A stretch of 64,000 nucleotides of DNA, from the NCBI RefSeq assembly GCF_014842265.1, contig NZ_JACYVI010000004.1, forward strand, positions 1 through 64,000, in the 5' to 3' direction. Below the pieces are notes generated by a model. It saw only the letters and a list, made by a program, of their open reading frames with translations, had not been told where the DNA came from and did no database searches. The position numbers and the translations under genes were made by a program. The DNA comes from Pseudomonas sp. CFBP 13711. Lineage in GTDB: Bacteria > Pseudomonadota > Gammaproteobacteria > Pseudomonadales > Pseudomonadaceae. The first letter of the stretch is position 1. Every line of letters begins with the position of its first letter. Shown in pieces: positions 26,027-35,785 of the stretch.

Positions 26027-27307
26027 TTAAACAGGGGCAACCTCGTCCAGACACGCCAGCGTCGAGATCCGCGCCGGGCTGAACGGCGGGCGCAACAACG
26101 GAGGTTCCCAGCCGAACAACGTCTGCGCCGCCGTCCCACAGATCCGCCCCTGACACGCGCCCATCCCGCAACGGGTGGCGAGTTTGGCCCCGGTCCAACT
26201 GCCATGATCCGCCAGGTCCGCGTATCGCACGTCTTCGCAACGGCAGACCAGCGTTTCCGGCATCGCCAGGTGTTTCAGCGCAGGATTGAGGCGGAACGCG
26301 GTGTTCAACCGGTCCGCAAAGCCCTGCCAGCGCTGCCGCTCAGCCCACAAGCCTCGCGCTTTTTCCCGTTCACCGACCGCCACCAGCCCGGCAATACGGC
26401 CTTTGACCAGTGCCAATTCGCTGCCGCCGAAACCGGTGCATTCACCCGCTGCGAAGTGATCAGCCAGACTGCTCACCTGCCAGTCGTCGACCACAATGGC
26501 CTGATCCCGCACGGTGCAGCCCAGTGCCTGGGCGATCTCGGTATTGGGCACCAGACTGAAACCGCAGGCCAGACGCTCGCAGGCCAGCTCTTCAATGGTG
26601 TCGCCCAGCTGAACGCGAACGCCTTCCAGCCGATCCGTGCCCAGCGCCGCCAGCACATGGGCCGAGGTTCGGTAGGCGGCACTGGCCAGCGTAATCGCTT
26701 GAATCGCCTTGTTCGGCCAGCGCCACAACCCGGCGGCAAATCCGGCGACAGCGCTCAAAGGCGCCTGCTCGGCAACGCGCACGACCTGGGCGCCACGCTT
26801 TTGCGCGGTCGCCGCCGATGCCAGCAACAGCGGGCCAGTCCCGGCAATCACGATGCGTTCGTCTGTCACCTGCAGGCCGCCTTTGATCAGCGCCTGCAAG
26901 CCGCCGGCGCCGGTGACCCCCGGCAGCGTCCAGCCCGGGAAGGGCAGCAACAGCTCCCGCGCGCCGGTGCACAGAATCAGCCGGTCGTAACTCAACGCCC
27001 AGCCGCGCTCGGCGTCTTCCAGCAGCAAGCGCTTCGGCCCCGCCAGCGCAACCACTTTGCAGCCGCTGTGCAGGCGAACGTTGCTGAAACCCTGCAACTG
27101 CCCGCGCATATCGTGAGCCTGTTTCGGCACCTCAGCGTTCGGGCCGTCGCGCCAGATCTGCCCGCCCGGCAGCGGGTTGTCGTCGAGCAGGGCGATGCTC
27201 AGCCCGCGAGGCGCCGCAGCCAGGGCCGCCGCCATGCCGGCCGGACCTGCGCCGATGATCAGCAGATCGACATGCTCGGTCGTTGTCGCGTTCACGGCCA
27301 CGGTCAT
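26027..27307 (-). CDS. lhpE: D-hydroxyproline dehydrogenase, FAD/NAD(P)-binding subunit
   Basis: A 426-residue flavoprotein: N-terminal dinucleotide fold LLIIGAGPAGMAAALAA, a second nucleotide-binding region around IVIAGTGPLLLA, FAAGECTG, and a C-terminal Cys cluster (VCRCEDV ... CGMGACQGRIC) of the BFD-like [2Fe-2S] type. It resembles the alpha subunit of octopine/nopaline oxidase-type dehydrogenases. In P. aeruginosa such a protein works with a small ferredoxin-like and a DAAO-like subunit to oxidise cis-4-hydroxy-D-proline. ATG 27307 overlaps the stop of the small subunit by 4 bases. The gene letter is by analogy. Confidence 0.83.
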   Translation of the reverse strand: MTVAVNATTTEHVDLLIIGAGPAGMAAALAAAPRGLSIALLDDNPLPGGQIWRDGPNAEVPKQAHDMRGQLQGFSNVRLHSGCKVVALAGPKRLLLEDAERGWALSYDRLILCTGARELLLPFPGWTLPGVTGAGGLQALIKGGLQVTDERIVIAGTGPLLLASAATAQKRGAQVVRVAEQAPLSAVAGFAAGLWRWPNKAIQAITLASAAYRTSAHVLAALGTDRLEGVRVQLGDTIEELACERLACGFSLVPNTEIAQALGCTVRDQAIVVDDWQVSSLADHFAAGECTGFGGSELALVKGRIAGLVAVGEREKARGLWAERQRWQGFADRLNTAFRLNPALKHLAMPETLVCRCEDVRYADLADHGSWTGAKLATRCGMGACQGRICGTAAQTLFGWEPPLLRPPFSPARISTLACLDEVAPV

Positions 27308-27540
27308 GGCTGAGTCTCGACGCGCATGCCGTCGCGGCAGATCGTCTGGCAGGCCAATCGGCGCAGGCCGTCGATGCTCACCCGGCATTCCTGGCAAATC
27401 CCCATGCCGCACAAGGGCGCGCGACGCTGGCCGCTGACCGACGTGCGGCTGCAGCGATCGCCGCTGGACATTAGTGCAGCGGCCACCGTGGTGCCTTGGG
27501 CGAAGCGAAAGGGCTGACCGTCGATGCTCAACTCAGGCAT
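27304..27540 (-). CDS. lhpF: D-hydroxyproline dehydrogenase, small [2Fe-2S] subunit
   Basis: A 78-residue ferredoxin-like protein with Cys ligands in PLCGMGICQECRV and ACQT, the pattern of the gamma subunit of heterotrimeric D-amino-acid dehydrogenases. ATG 27540 ([11 protein letters not shown]) overlaps the stop of the preceding flavoprotein by 8 bases (ATGCCTGA), which fixes the start. It would carry electrons between the two flavin subunits. Confidence 0.82.
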   Translation of the reverse strand: MPELSIDGQPFRFAQGTTVAAALMSSGDRCSRTSVSGQRRAPLCGMGICQECRVSIDGLRRLACQTICRDGMRVETQP

Positions 27541-28669
27541 GGGCGCGGGCTCCGATAAAACGATGGGGCAAATACGGTTCAACGGCGAGGGGCGGCGGTG
27601 TGCGCAGCATTTGCGCGGCGAGCAGGCGGGCGGTACCGGTTGCCGTGGTGACGCCGAGGCCTTCGTGCCCGACCGCCAGCCACAGGCCGGGCTGATGCGG
27701 GTGCTGGCCGATCAGCGGCTGACCGTCGGGGCTGGCGGAGCGAAAGCCGGTCCAACTGCGAAGGCCGTTCATGTCGCCGAGGCCTGGGAGGAAATCCATC
27801 GCCCGGCGCAGCATCTGCCCGAGCATGGCCGCGTCGACCTCTGGATTATGGTTGTCGAACTGCCGCGATGAGCCGATGAACAATTGGCCGGTCGGGCGCT
27901 GCTGCACATTGAACGCCACCGAGGGGCCGTTGCCCTTGTGGGCGCTGGTGACGTAGCCCAGCTCGACCAGCGTGTGGGTGATCTGCGCGGGGTAACGGTC
28001 GGTGATCAACAGGTGGCCTTTCTTCGCCTGCAGCGGCAGGTCAGGGCACAGCTCGCGGGCGTAGATGCCGCTGGCAAGCACAACGGCGGGGGCTTGCAGC
28101 CATTCACCATTCGCCAGCCGGACACGGTTGCCCTGGACTTCCACGACTTCGGCCTGACGCTGAACCACTCGGGAAGACTGGCGCTGCAACAGCCAGCGCG
28201 CGGCATTAGGCGCGTACAGAATGCCGTCGCCGCTGACCTTCAAGGCGCCGAGCAGGCCGGATCGCAACGACGGCTCGGCTTCTGCCAGTTCGGCGCCGGA
28301 CAGCAACTCGCAGGCCAGACCGTATTCGCTCAGCGCGGCCTGTTTGCGTTCGGCTTCGGCCATTTCTTCTTCGTTGCAGGCCAGCCAAAGGGTGCCGTTG
28401 GTGCGCATCGCGCAGTCGTCTGGCATCTGCGAAGCCAGCTCGCGCCAGGCCCTGACGGAATATTCCCCCAGCGCCAACTCGGCAGCACTGTGATCGAGAA
28501 CAACCAAGTGACCCATCCCCGCAGCGGTCGCGGCGGGGCGCTGACAATCCAGCACCAGCACGTGCAAACCCTGGGACGCCAGCTCATCCGCGCACGCCGC
28601 GCCGACAATGCCGCCGCCAATGACGATCACATCCGCGGCATGGCCTTGCAGCGTGGGCGCATCGGTCAC
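27533..28669 (-). CDS. lhpB: D-hydroxyproline dehydrogenase, DAAO-like FAD subunit
   Basis: A 378-residue FAD oxidoreductase of the D-amino-acid oxidase/sarcosine oxidase fold: [18 protein letters not shown], then GMGHLVV, and the C-terminal [18 protein letters not shown]. It is the likely catalytic subunit that oxidises cis-4-hydroxy-D-proline to pyrroline-4-hydroxy-2-carboxylate. The start is GTG 28669, overlapping the epimerase stop by 4 bases (GTGA). All four genes from lhpA to lhpE overlap in series. Confidence 0.86.
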   Translation of the reverse strand: MTDAPTLQGHAADVIVIGGGIVGAACADELASQGLHVLVLDCQRPAATAAGMGHLVVLDHSAAELALGEYSVRAWRELASQMPDDCAMRTNGTLWLACNEEEMAEAERKQAALSEYGLACELLSGAELAEAEPSLRSGLLGALKVSGDGILYAPNAARWLLQRQSSRVVQRQAEVVEVQGNRVRLANGEWLQAPAVVLASGIYARELCPDLPLQAKKGHLLITDRYPAQITHTLVELGYVTSAHKGNGPSVAFNVQQRPTGQLFIGSSRQFDNHNPEVDAAMLGQMLRRAMDFLPGLGDMNGLRSWTGFRSASPDGQPLIGQHPHQPGLWLAVGHEGLGVTTATGTARLLAAQMLRTPPPLAVEPYLPHRFIGARAHA

Positions 28670-29616
28670 GAGCGAATGCCCCAGGCGAACGGGTCTTCGT
28701 CGTCCAGCAACAAAGTGGCTTCGGCGCTGATGTAAGCGCGGCCACGAATGGTCGGCACGATGCGGTCGCCCGTCTGCCGTTCACCGTGCTCCCAGACGAA
28801 ATGGCCTTCGAACTGGCTGCCAATCACGCTGGCCTGCTGCCAAAGGGTGCCGGGTTGAAGTGTGCCGTCCGCCGCCAGGCACGCCAGTTTGGCGCTGGTG
28901 CCAGTGCCGCAGGGCGAGCGGTCGTAGGCTTTGCCGGGACAGAGCACAAAGTTGCGGCTGTCGGCGTGGTCGTCGTCGGCGAACAGCTCGATGTGGTCGA
29001 TGACGCCGCCGTCTTCACCGCGAATGCCCTGGCTTTCCAGCGCCTGACGGACCTTCCAGGTGTAATCGGTAAGGGCGTCGAGGTTGTCGGCGGCGACGCT
29101 CAGGCCGTGGTCGGCGATCAGGAAAAACCAGTTGCCGCCCCAGGCGATGTCACCGGTCACGCTGCCCAGTTCGGGCACCTCGACGACGAAGTCCTTGCGG
29201 TAGCGGTACGAGGGCACATTGTCGACGCTGACCGAGCGGTCGTCGTGGAGCGTGGCCTGAACCGTGCCGACCGGGGTTTCAATGCGGTGCACGCCGGGGC
29301 CGATCTTGCCCAGATGCGCCAGCGACACCACCAGCCCGATGGTGCCGTGGCCGCACATGCCCAGGTAGCCGCTGTTGTTGAAAAAGATCACCCCGGCGCA
29401 GGATTCGGGATCCACCGGCTCACACAGCAGCGCGCCGACCAGCACATCGCTGCCGCGGGGTTCAAGCACCGTCGCCGCCCGCCAGTCATCGAACCGCTCA
29501 GCCAGCAACTGACGCCGCTCGGCCATGCTGCCCCGCCCAAGATCGGGGAACCCGTCGAGCACCAAACGCGTCGGCTCGCCGCCGGTGTGAGAATCGAGAA
29601 TCTGGATGCGTTTCAT
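28666..29616 (-). CDS. lhpA: 4-Hydroxyproline 2-epimerase
   Basis: A 316-residue proline-racemase-superfamily enzyme with both catalytic Cys: Cys88 in GMCGHGT and Cys236 in [11 protein letters not shown], the same positions as in characterised Pseudomonas epimerases. It converts trans-4-hydroxy-L-proline to cis-4-hydroxy-D-proline, the first step. ATG 29616 ([17 protein letters not shown]) is the family start, with AGGGGA about 6 bases upstream. It heads the four-gene operon. Confidence 0.93.
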   Translation of the reverse strand: MKRIQILDSHTGGEPTRLVLDGFPDLGRGSMAERRQLLAERFDDWRAATVLEPRGSDVLVGALLCEPVDPESCAGVIFFNNSGYLGMCGHGTIGLVVSLAHLGKIGPGVHRIETPVGTVQATLHDDRSVSVDNVPSYRYRKDFVVEVPELGSVTGDIAWGGNWFFLIADHGLSVAADNLDALTDYTWKVRQALESQGIRGEDGGVIDHIELFADDDHADSRNFVLCPGKAYDRSPCGTGTSAKLACLAADGTLQPGTLWQQASVIGSQFEGHFVWEHGERQTGDRIVPTIRGRAYISAEATLLLDDEDPFAWGIRS

Positions 29617-29699
29617 GTATTCCCCTGTCGGACTGAGTCTGGAACTGGCTTCGACGATCCCTGCTGGGACCGCGTGCACCCGATGGAACTGGCTACAAC

Positions 29700-30080
29700 G
29701 ATCTCTAGTGGGACCGGCTTCAGCAGGGAAAGCGTTGGTCGTCACGCTGCAAGATTTATGGTGTTGACGCTGGTCTCTTCCCGGCTAAAGCCGGTCCCAC
29801 AAGACTGCGTACACCCAATGGAACTGGCTACAACGATCCCTAGTGGGACCGGCTTCAGCCGGGAAGGCGTCGGTCGTCGCACTCGAGATTTATGGTGTTC
29901 ACACTGGCCGCTTCCCGGCTAAAGCCGGTCCCACTAAAAGCATTGCGTACACCCCGACGTAACTGGCGATCACGATCCTTGTGGGACCGGCTTCAGCCGG
30001 GAAGGCGTCGGTCGCCACATCGGAGATTTATGGTGTTCACACTGGCCTCTTCCCGGCTAAAGCCAGTCCTACAGATCGCG
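29700..30080. repeat. Three tandem REPIN units of about 137 bases
   Basis: Units begin at about 29708, 29843 and 29981, each with GTGGGACCGGCTTCAGC, then GAGATTTATGGTGTTC (first copy CAAGATTTATGGTGTT), then the inverted CCCGGCTAAAGCC. Spacing is 135 and 138 bases. They fill the space between lhpA and the GntR gene, which otherwise holds no gene. Confidence 0.9.
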
Positions 30081-30185
30081 GCGCGGAGCAACTTCACTAT
30101 TGAGGCAAGAGTGCCGGGAACGACGGCCAAGGTCTTGACCGATTTCACCCTCGCCAATGACGAAATCGGCACAGTTGCCGGTCGA

Positions 30186-30869
30186 TCAGATCTCGCTGAG
30201 CACCGCGTGGGGGAGGTGGGCGTAGAGGGTTCGGCAGACGCCGATGATGTGGTGTTCGATCAGTTCGGCCGCTTTGTCCACGTCACGATCGGCACAGGCC
30301 TTGAGGATCTCGCGGTGTTCCAGGTCGGCGCGCGCTTTGCCTTCTTCAAAGCTCATCTGCACCCGCAGGTAGCGTTCAACCTTGTCGTGGATCGAGCGAA
30401 TCATGTTCAGCAAAAACGGCCGTTGCGCCGCTTCATACAGGCAGGTGTGGAACGCCCAGTTCAGCTCGGCCCAGCGTCCGATGTCGTCGTCGCGCATGAA
30501 TTCGTCACAGATGGCCCGGGCCCGATCCAGCTGTGCAGCGGTCATTCGCGGCACGGCGAGGCGGATGGCTTGCACTTCCAGCAGCACCCGTACTTCAAAA
30601 ATCTGCGCCAGCTCCGGCTCGGAAATCCGCGTGACCACGGCACCCTTGTTGCGCTGGAACTGCACCAGCCCTTCGGCTTCCAGACGTTTGAGCGCTTCAC
30701 GCACCGGGATCTTGCTGACGTTGAACACGCGGGCAATGTCGTCCTGACGAATCGGCTCGTCCTCGGCGAACTGGCCTGAGATGATCGACTCGCGCAGGTA
30801 TTTGGCAATCACCTCGGACGCGGAGGGCGCGACACCGAGGTTGGGGGCGTCAGGAAGAAGGAAGGGCAC
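30186..30869 (-). CDS. GntR-family regulator (FCD subfamily)
   Basis: A 227-residue protein with the GntR winged helix (about 15-80; IRQDDIARVFNVSKIPVREAL in part, then LEAEGLVQFQRNKGAVV) and a helical FCD ligand domain with the metal-site pattern of Asp/His residues (FHTCLYEA, LEHREILKACADRD, HH). The start is GTG 30869, since an in-frame TGA stands a few codons upstream. A GTATAC palindrome 35 bases upstream suggests autoregulation and control of lhpC and the transporter. Confidence 0.87.
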   Translation of the reverse strand: MPFLLPDAPNLGVAPSASEVIAKYLRESIISGQFAEDEPIRQDDIARVFNVSKIPVREALKRLEAEGLVQFQRNKGAVVTRISEPELAQIFEVRVLLEVQAIRLAVPRMTAAQLDRARAICDEFMRDDDIGRWAELNWAFHTCLYEAAQRPFLLNMIRSIHDKVERYLRVQMSFEEGKARADLEHREILKACADRDVDKAAELIEHHIIGVCRTLYAHLPHAVLSEI

Positions 30870-30895
30870 GCGAATGACTCAGCAGTAGGGGACGG

Positions 30896-30916
30896 CGAAT
30901 ATTGTATACGACGTCC
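30896..30916. promoter_or_regulatory. GTATAC palindrome upstream of the GntR gene
   Basis: ATATTGTATACGACG, core GTATAC at 30904-30909. It is the third member of the site set, at the regulator's own promoter. Confidence 0.6.
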
Positions 30917-30959
30917 GATTTGTTACGCGCCGTGTCTTCTCACTTAGCCGCCAAAACGA

Positions 30960-31631
30960 TCAATGGTTGGCGGTGTAAGACAGCATCATCGACAGCTGAC
31001 ACATCGGCCGTCCGCTCTCGGCATGCCACTGATTGAACGCCGCTTGCACCGCCGCCTGATCACGCTGGCTGCTGGGCACACGGTCGACGATCTTCTGCGC
31101 GTTGAGCGCCGCGACCACGTCATTGCTCGGAATGAAGGTGTCCTTGCCAACCATGCGCAGGAAGCGCGGCGACGACAGCCCGCCCATCTGATTGCCGTGC
31201 TTGAACAGGTAACGCCACAGCCCGACGATATCGGTGACCGGCCATTCCGCGATGAAATTGCCGAAGCTGCCGTGTTCGTGGGCAATGTCGAGGATCAACT
31301 GGGCGTTGCGCGGCACGCTCTTGAGCTTGCCCAGGTGACGGATGATCCGCGCGTCCTGCATCAGGCGTTCCAGGTGATCGCCGCCCATCAGCGTGACTTT
31401 TTCCGGATCGAAGCCAAAGAACGCTTGCTCGAAGGCCGGCCATTTAGCGTCCACCAGGCTGTGCTTCAAGCCCGCACGAAAGACCCGCAGCGCCATGGTC
31501 GACAGGTAACGGTCGTCGCTGAGGGCTTTGAGTTTTTTAGTCGTAGCGGGGGTCGGCAGATGCGCCTCGAGGGCGGCGACGGAACCAAAGCGGTTGAGAC
31601 AGTATTCATGGAGCCATTTGTAGTCTTGCAT
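30960..31631 (-). CDS. DNA-3-methyladenine glycosylase I-like protein
   Basis: A 223-residue helical protein resembling the Tag/COG2818 glycosylase family: WPAFEQAFFGFDPEKVTLM, then RLMQDARIIRHLGKLKSVPRNA (part). It would remove alkylated bases from DNA. The terminal zinc-binding Cys/His residues of E. coli Tag are not seen, so it belongs to a divergent branch. ATG 31631 (MQDYKWLHEYCL) follows GGAGAGGGC. Confidence 0.72.
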   Translation of the reverse strand: MQDYKWLHEYCLNRFGSVAALEAHLPTPATTKKLKALSDDRYLSTMALRVFRAGLKHSLVDAKWPAFEQAFFGFDPEKVTLMGGDHLERLMQDARIIRHLGKLKSVPRNAQLILDIAHEHGSFGNFIAEWPVTDIVGLWRYLFKHGNQMGGLSSPRFLRMVGKDTFIPSNDVVAALNAQKIVDRVPSSQRDQAAVQAAFNQWHAESGRPMCQLSMMLSYTANH

Positions 31632-31777
31632 GCCCTCTCCAAAACAAAATTCATGTGCGCGATCGCTGACGTAGCGCATTTCCGAGCGCCGACGCAGAAC
31701 CCCGGCAGGGGCTCTGTGTTTGACCCGGTTTGAGCAAGGGGTTCCAGCAATCGAGCGTGAGCAACGCCTTGAGCTGT

Positions 31778-32733
<956 letters not shown>

Positions 32734-32868
32734 TTGCGGGTCGCATCTTGCCTGAGGTGGCGGCTATTCTACCTGCGTCACGGTAACGACCGGTAACACG
32801 CGGCGAGCGATGCGCAATCGGCGCAGCGTGCATCTGGAAAGAAAGAGCACCTAGAAGGAAACAGCATC

Positions 32869-33336
32869 ATGGCAAGGCGATTGGCAGCGGCGGCAGCACT
32901 GATTGGAAGTCTGTTGCTCAGCGGGTGCGGCGTGGACCTCGGCACCGACCAGAATGGCGAGAAAGTCGCCAGCAGCCGCGTCGACAAGCACTGGCTGGTG
33001 GTCAATTACTGGGCCGAATGGTGCGGCCCTTGCCGGACCGAAATCCCCGAACTCAACACGCTGTCCGAGCAGGTGAAAGGGCAGAACGTCAGCGTGTTCG
33101 GCGTCAATTTCGACAACCTCCAGGGCGAAGACCTGAAGAGCGCCAGCAAAGCGCTGGGCATCACCTTCACCGTGCTGGCCCAAGACCCGGCCGAACAATA
33201 TGACCTGCCGAAAAGCGAAGCCCTGCCGGTGACCTACATCATTGACGACAAGGGCAAAGTGCGTGAGCAGTTGATGGGCGAACAGACGGCTGCGGGCGTG
33301 ATGCAGAAGTTGGCGGAGTTGAAAGGGAAGGGCTGA
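32869..33336 (+). CDS. TlpA-family thioredoxin-like lipoprotein
   Basis: A 155-residue protein with a lipoprotein signal (LLLSGC, lipid on Cys19), a thioredoxin fold with active site WCGPC, and cis-Pro in LPVTYIID. It is a periplasmic, membrane-tethered thiol-disulfide protein. AAGGAA lies about 10 bases before ATG 32869. It is divergent from arsC-wrbA. Confidence 0.9.
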   Translation: MARRLAAAAALIGSLLLSGCGVDLGTDQNGEKVASSRVDKHWLVVNYWAEWCGPCRTEIPELNTLSEQVKGQNVSVFGVNFDNLQGEDLKSASKALGITFTVLAQDPAEQYDLPKSEALPVTYIIDDKGKVREQLMGEQTAAGVMQKLAELKGKG

Positions 33337-33386
33337 AGCAGATCATTGGGCAGTCAGCTTAGATGTTAAACGGCGCTGCTCGCTGA

Positions 33387-33899
33387 TTAACGCTCATCGG
33401 CCAGAAGTGCCCAGCGCTCGTGATCGCACCAGACCCCGGCGATCTGCAGGTATTTCGGGGAGAACCCCTCTTTCCGAAATCCGAGACGCTTGACCAGCGC
33501 GATTGAACGCACATTTTCAGGTTGAATATTGGCCTCGAGACGGTGAAGACCCAGCTCCTCAAAGGCATACCTCGTCGTCAGTTCCACCGCCTGTGACATC
33601 CTTCCCGTCCCGGCAAACGAGACCATGCCCCAATAGCTGAGATACGCGTTCTGAAATCCTTTATAGAAAATCTGGCTTAGGTTGGTCACTCCAACGATCT
33701 GACCCGATTCTGTATCGCGAGCCAGTAGGCCAACACTCGCGCCTGTGATTTGAGCGGAGTACCACTCCTCGAAACCTGTGGCGGTTGTGAACGGCTGTAC
33801 CCAGCGGCCGTGGTAGTCCCGGCTTTCTTGATTTGCGTGTAGGAGCTCGTCGAGATCGGTGCGCGTTACCCGGGCGAGCTTGACGTCTGATGTTTCCAT
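33387..33899 (-). CDS. GNAT N-acetyltransferase, RimJ/RimL-like
   Basis: A 170-residue acetyltransferase with typical features: YLSYWGMVSFAGTGRMSQAV (acetyl-CoA loop region), HRLEANIQPENVRSIALVKRLGF in part, and KYLQIAGVWCDHERWALL. ATG 33899 (METSDVKLARV) is preceded by GAGGAG. The pattern is that of RimJ-type enzymes acting on protein N-termini; the target is unknown. Confidence 0.88.
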   Translation of the reverse strand: METSDVKLARVTRTDLDELLHANQESRDYHGRWVQPFTTATGFEEWYSAQITGASVGLLARDTESGQIVGVTNLSQIFYKGFQNAYLSYWGMVSFAGTGRMSQAVELTTRYAFEELGLHRLEANIQPENVRSIALVKRLGFRKEGFSPKYLQIAGVWCDHERWALLADER

Positions 33900-34258
33900 A
33901 ACAGCTCCTCGTTTCCTACTTTCCTGACCGCTTCTCTGGCTCACTAACGCCCATTCCAAAGAGGCTGCGTCCTGCGAACCTTGTGATTTCATGATGAAGA
34001 CGAAACCGCACTGAGTCCAACCAGGCTAGAGCGTTGGTGTGCGCTGGCGGCCAATAGTGGGTTGTCACCAGCGTCCGCCATCGACCCAAAGCGGCCGGTG
34101 GTAACCGATGAAAAATATTCCCCAACGTTTCTGATCGCTCGAAAGCGCCCGTGTGGCGAATGCTTTGCTTCAGCTAGGCCGAGGACCGCGATATGCCAGC
34201 TGTGGCCTTTTCCTATATCTGATAATGTCCTTTATCAAATATAAAAGGATCTGCCGAA
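33900..34258. other. Start of accessory region, no gene found
   Basis: 359 bases. The last 50 bases before the TIR-like gene are AT-rich and hold the likely promoter and an AAAAGGA SD. No repeat or remnant was recognised in the rest. Confidence 0.4.
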
Positions 34259-35149
34259 ATGGCTCGAGCCAAGCCCCCAGCCAATACAAACGCCCCAAAA
34301 TTACAACTCCCTCCGCAGGGCATAGAGCGGGGCATCACTCGGCTGGATGAATGCATCAGCGAGCTAGAGGCTTTTGATATTCAAACCTTGGGAAACGGCA
34401 GCTGCCCTGAATTGAAGGCGTTGGAGGTCAGTATCCAGAGCACTTTGGTTCGCTATTTTGGTGAGGATACGTCGGCTTACAAGCTGTATTCGGGCGCTAC
34501 GGTGCTGGGCCATTTCCCGATGGTCTGGGCGATAGGAGGAGGGCACGCTCCGCCAGTGGATTATGTAACCCCCGTGCGTCGCAACATTTCCGAGGCGGTA
34601 GCGCTACTCAAACAAGCTCAGCGAGCATTGAAAGAAGATCTTGCTGAGCGTGGGCAGTCGATTGAAATCGGCTCCTCAGCCGAGAAAGCGGCGGTACTAC
34701 CCTCTAATCGCGTTTTCGTCGTGCATGGCCATGATGAGGCTGCACTCCAGGGCCTTGCGCGGTTCCTCGAAAAGCTAGGATTGGAAGCCATTATTCTTAA
34801 GGAGCAACCTGATCAGGGCCGCACCATTATCGAGAAGTTTGAGGGAACCGCTGACGATATTGGTTTTGCGGTGGTGTTGTTAACGCCAGACGATCTAGGT
34901 GCGTCAGTGAAGGCTGAGACCCCGGACGCACGAGCGCGGCAGAACGTCATCTTTGAGCTGGGCTACTTTGCTGCAAAGCTCGGCCGAGGCCGTGTGTGCC
35001 TGTTGCGCAAAGGTCATGTGGAAATACCTTCAGACCTGTATGGGGTCATTTATTCCGACATGGATCCTGCGGATGGATGGAAAGCCAAACTAGTGGGTGA
35101 GCTCAAGGCCGCGAAACTGGACTTTGATGCCAACAGATTTTGGCAGTGA
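34259..35149 (+). CDS. TIR-like nucleotide-binding protein (PF10137 type)
   Basis: A 296-residue protein. The C-terminal half (about 155-290) matches the TIR-like domain PF10137: NRVFVVHGHDEAALQGLARF, IILKEQPDQGRTIIEKFE, VVLLTPDDLGAS, ARQNVIFELGYFAAKLGR, YGVIYSDMD. A conserved Glu in NVIFELGYF is the likely NADase residue. The N-terminal half is helical and unassigned. PF10137 domains serve as effectors in CBASS and related anti-phage systems, but many stand alone. No sensor gene is in its operon. Lower GC and flanking recombinase debris suggest transfer. Confidence 0.82.
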   Translation: MARAKPPANTNAPKLQLPPQGIERGITRLDECISELEAFDIQTLGNGSCPELKALEVSIQSTLVRYFGEDTSAYKLYSGATVLGHFPMVWAIGGGHAPPVDYVTPVRRNISEAVALLKQAQRALKEDLAERGQSIEIGSSAEKAAVLPSNRVFVVHGHDEAALQGLARFLEKLGLEAIILKEQPDQGRTIIEKFEGTADDIGFAVVLLTPDDLGASVKAETPDARARQNVIFELGYFAAKLGRGRVCLLRKGHVEIPSDLYGVIYSDMDPADGWKAKLVGELKAAKLDFDANRFWQ

Positions 35150-35163
35150 ACAAGGTCGTTGCT

Positions 35164-35545
35164 GTTCCAGGCTGATTTACCCGCGTTGATTGCAGTAGTA
35201 GGTAAGTCAGCAGAAACCCGGTTTGTCGAGTTTTTCACGGCCAACATCCGCAATCCCAATACGCGGCGGGCCTATGTGCGGGCAACCAACGAATTCCGAA
35301 GCTGGTGCATAAGCGCGGGGGTTTAGATCTGCGCGCTGTGACGCCGCTGCATGTGGCGACTTGGATCAAGCTGCAGACGCAAGCGCTAGCTCCGCCTTCG
35401 GTGAAACAACGCCTAGCCCCGATGCGGCATTTGTTCGACCGGCTGGGGGGTGGGACAGATCGCTGCTCATAACCCTGCTACGTCTGTGCGTGGCCCCAGT
35501 CACCTTGGCGATATCGGCATCATGCTCTAGCGCATTGGTTGCGGC
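35164..35545 (+). pseudogene. Tyrosine recombinase/integrase, decayed N-terminal part
   Basis: Reading three frames in turn gives ADLPALIAVVGKSAETRFVEFF, NPNTRRAYVRATNEFRSWC, then TPLHVATWIKLQTQ, PSVKQRLAPMRHLFDRL, then HNPATSVRGPSHL. This is the core-binding (SAM-like) domain and start of the catalytic domain of a phage-type integrase. A stop after CISAGV and a further shift near 35455 break it; the Arg/His/Tyr catalytic region is absent. Confidence 0.82.
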
Positions 35546-35586
35546 CCTTGGGTTATAGCTTCGTTGGCGCATGAAAATCCTAGCGA

Positions 35587-35635
35587 TAAGGGCGATGGTG
35601 TCCGCTTAAAAAAAACGCGGACACCATCGCCCTTA
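35587..35635. repeat. Perfect 19-bp inverted repeat with A-rich loop
   Basis: TAAGGGCGATGGTGTCCGC (35587-35605) and its exact reverse complement (35617-35635) flank an 11-base loop TTAAAAAAAAC. No T-tract follows on either strand, so it is not a normal terminator. The unit directly follows the integrase remnant. Confidence 0.9.
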
Positions 35636-35785
35636 ATACTGGGGTTCGGTAGGTGACTTGGCCGGACGATTACTGTTAGGGCAGCTAACGGCCAAAAGTG
35701 GACATTTGTCAGGGGCTACAGAAGTCGTCAGGTGGATGATTTATTATTGCATCAGAAAAATAAAAAGGTGCGGAACAGCCGGCTT

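Noticed and set aside
34259..35149. Complete CBASS or Thoeris operon around the TIR-like gene
   Set aside because: No CD-NTase, Cap2/Cap3 or SIR2-type ThsA gene is present in the flanking sequence.
35587..35700. Integron attC site at the palindrome
   Set aside because: The arms are perfectly complementary without the extrahelical bases, and the RYYYAAC/GTTRRRY core pair is not found.
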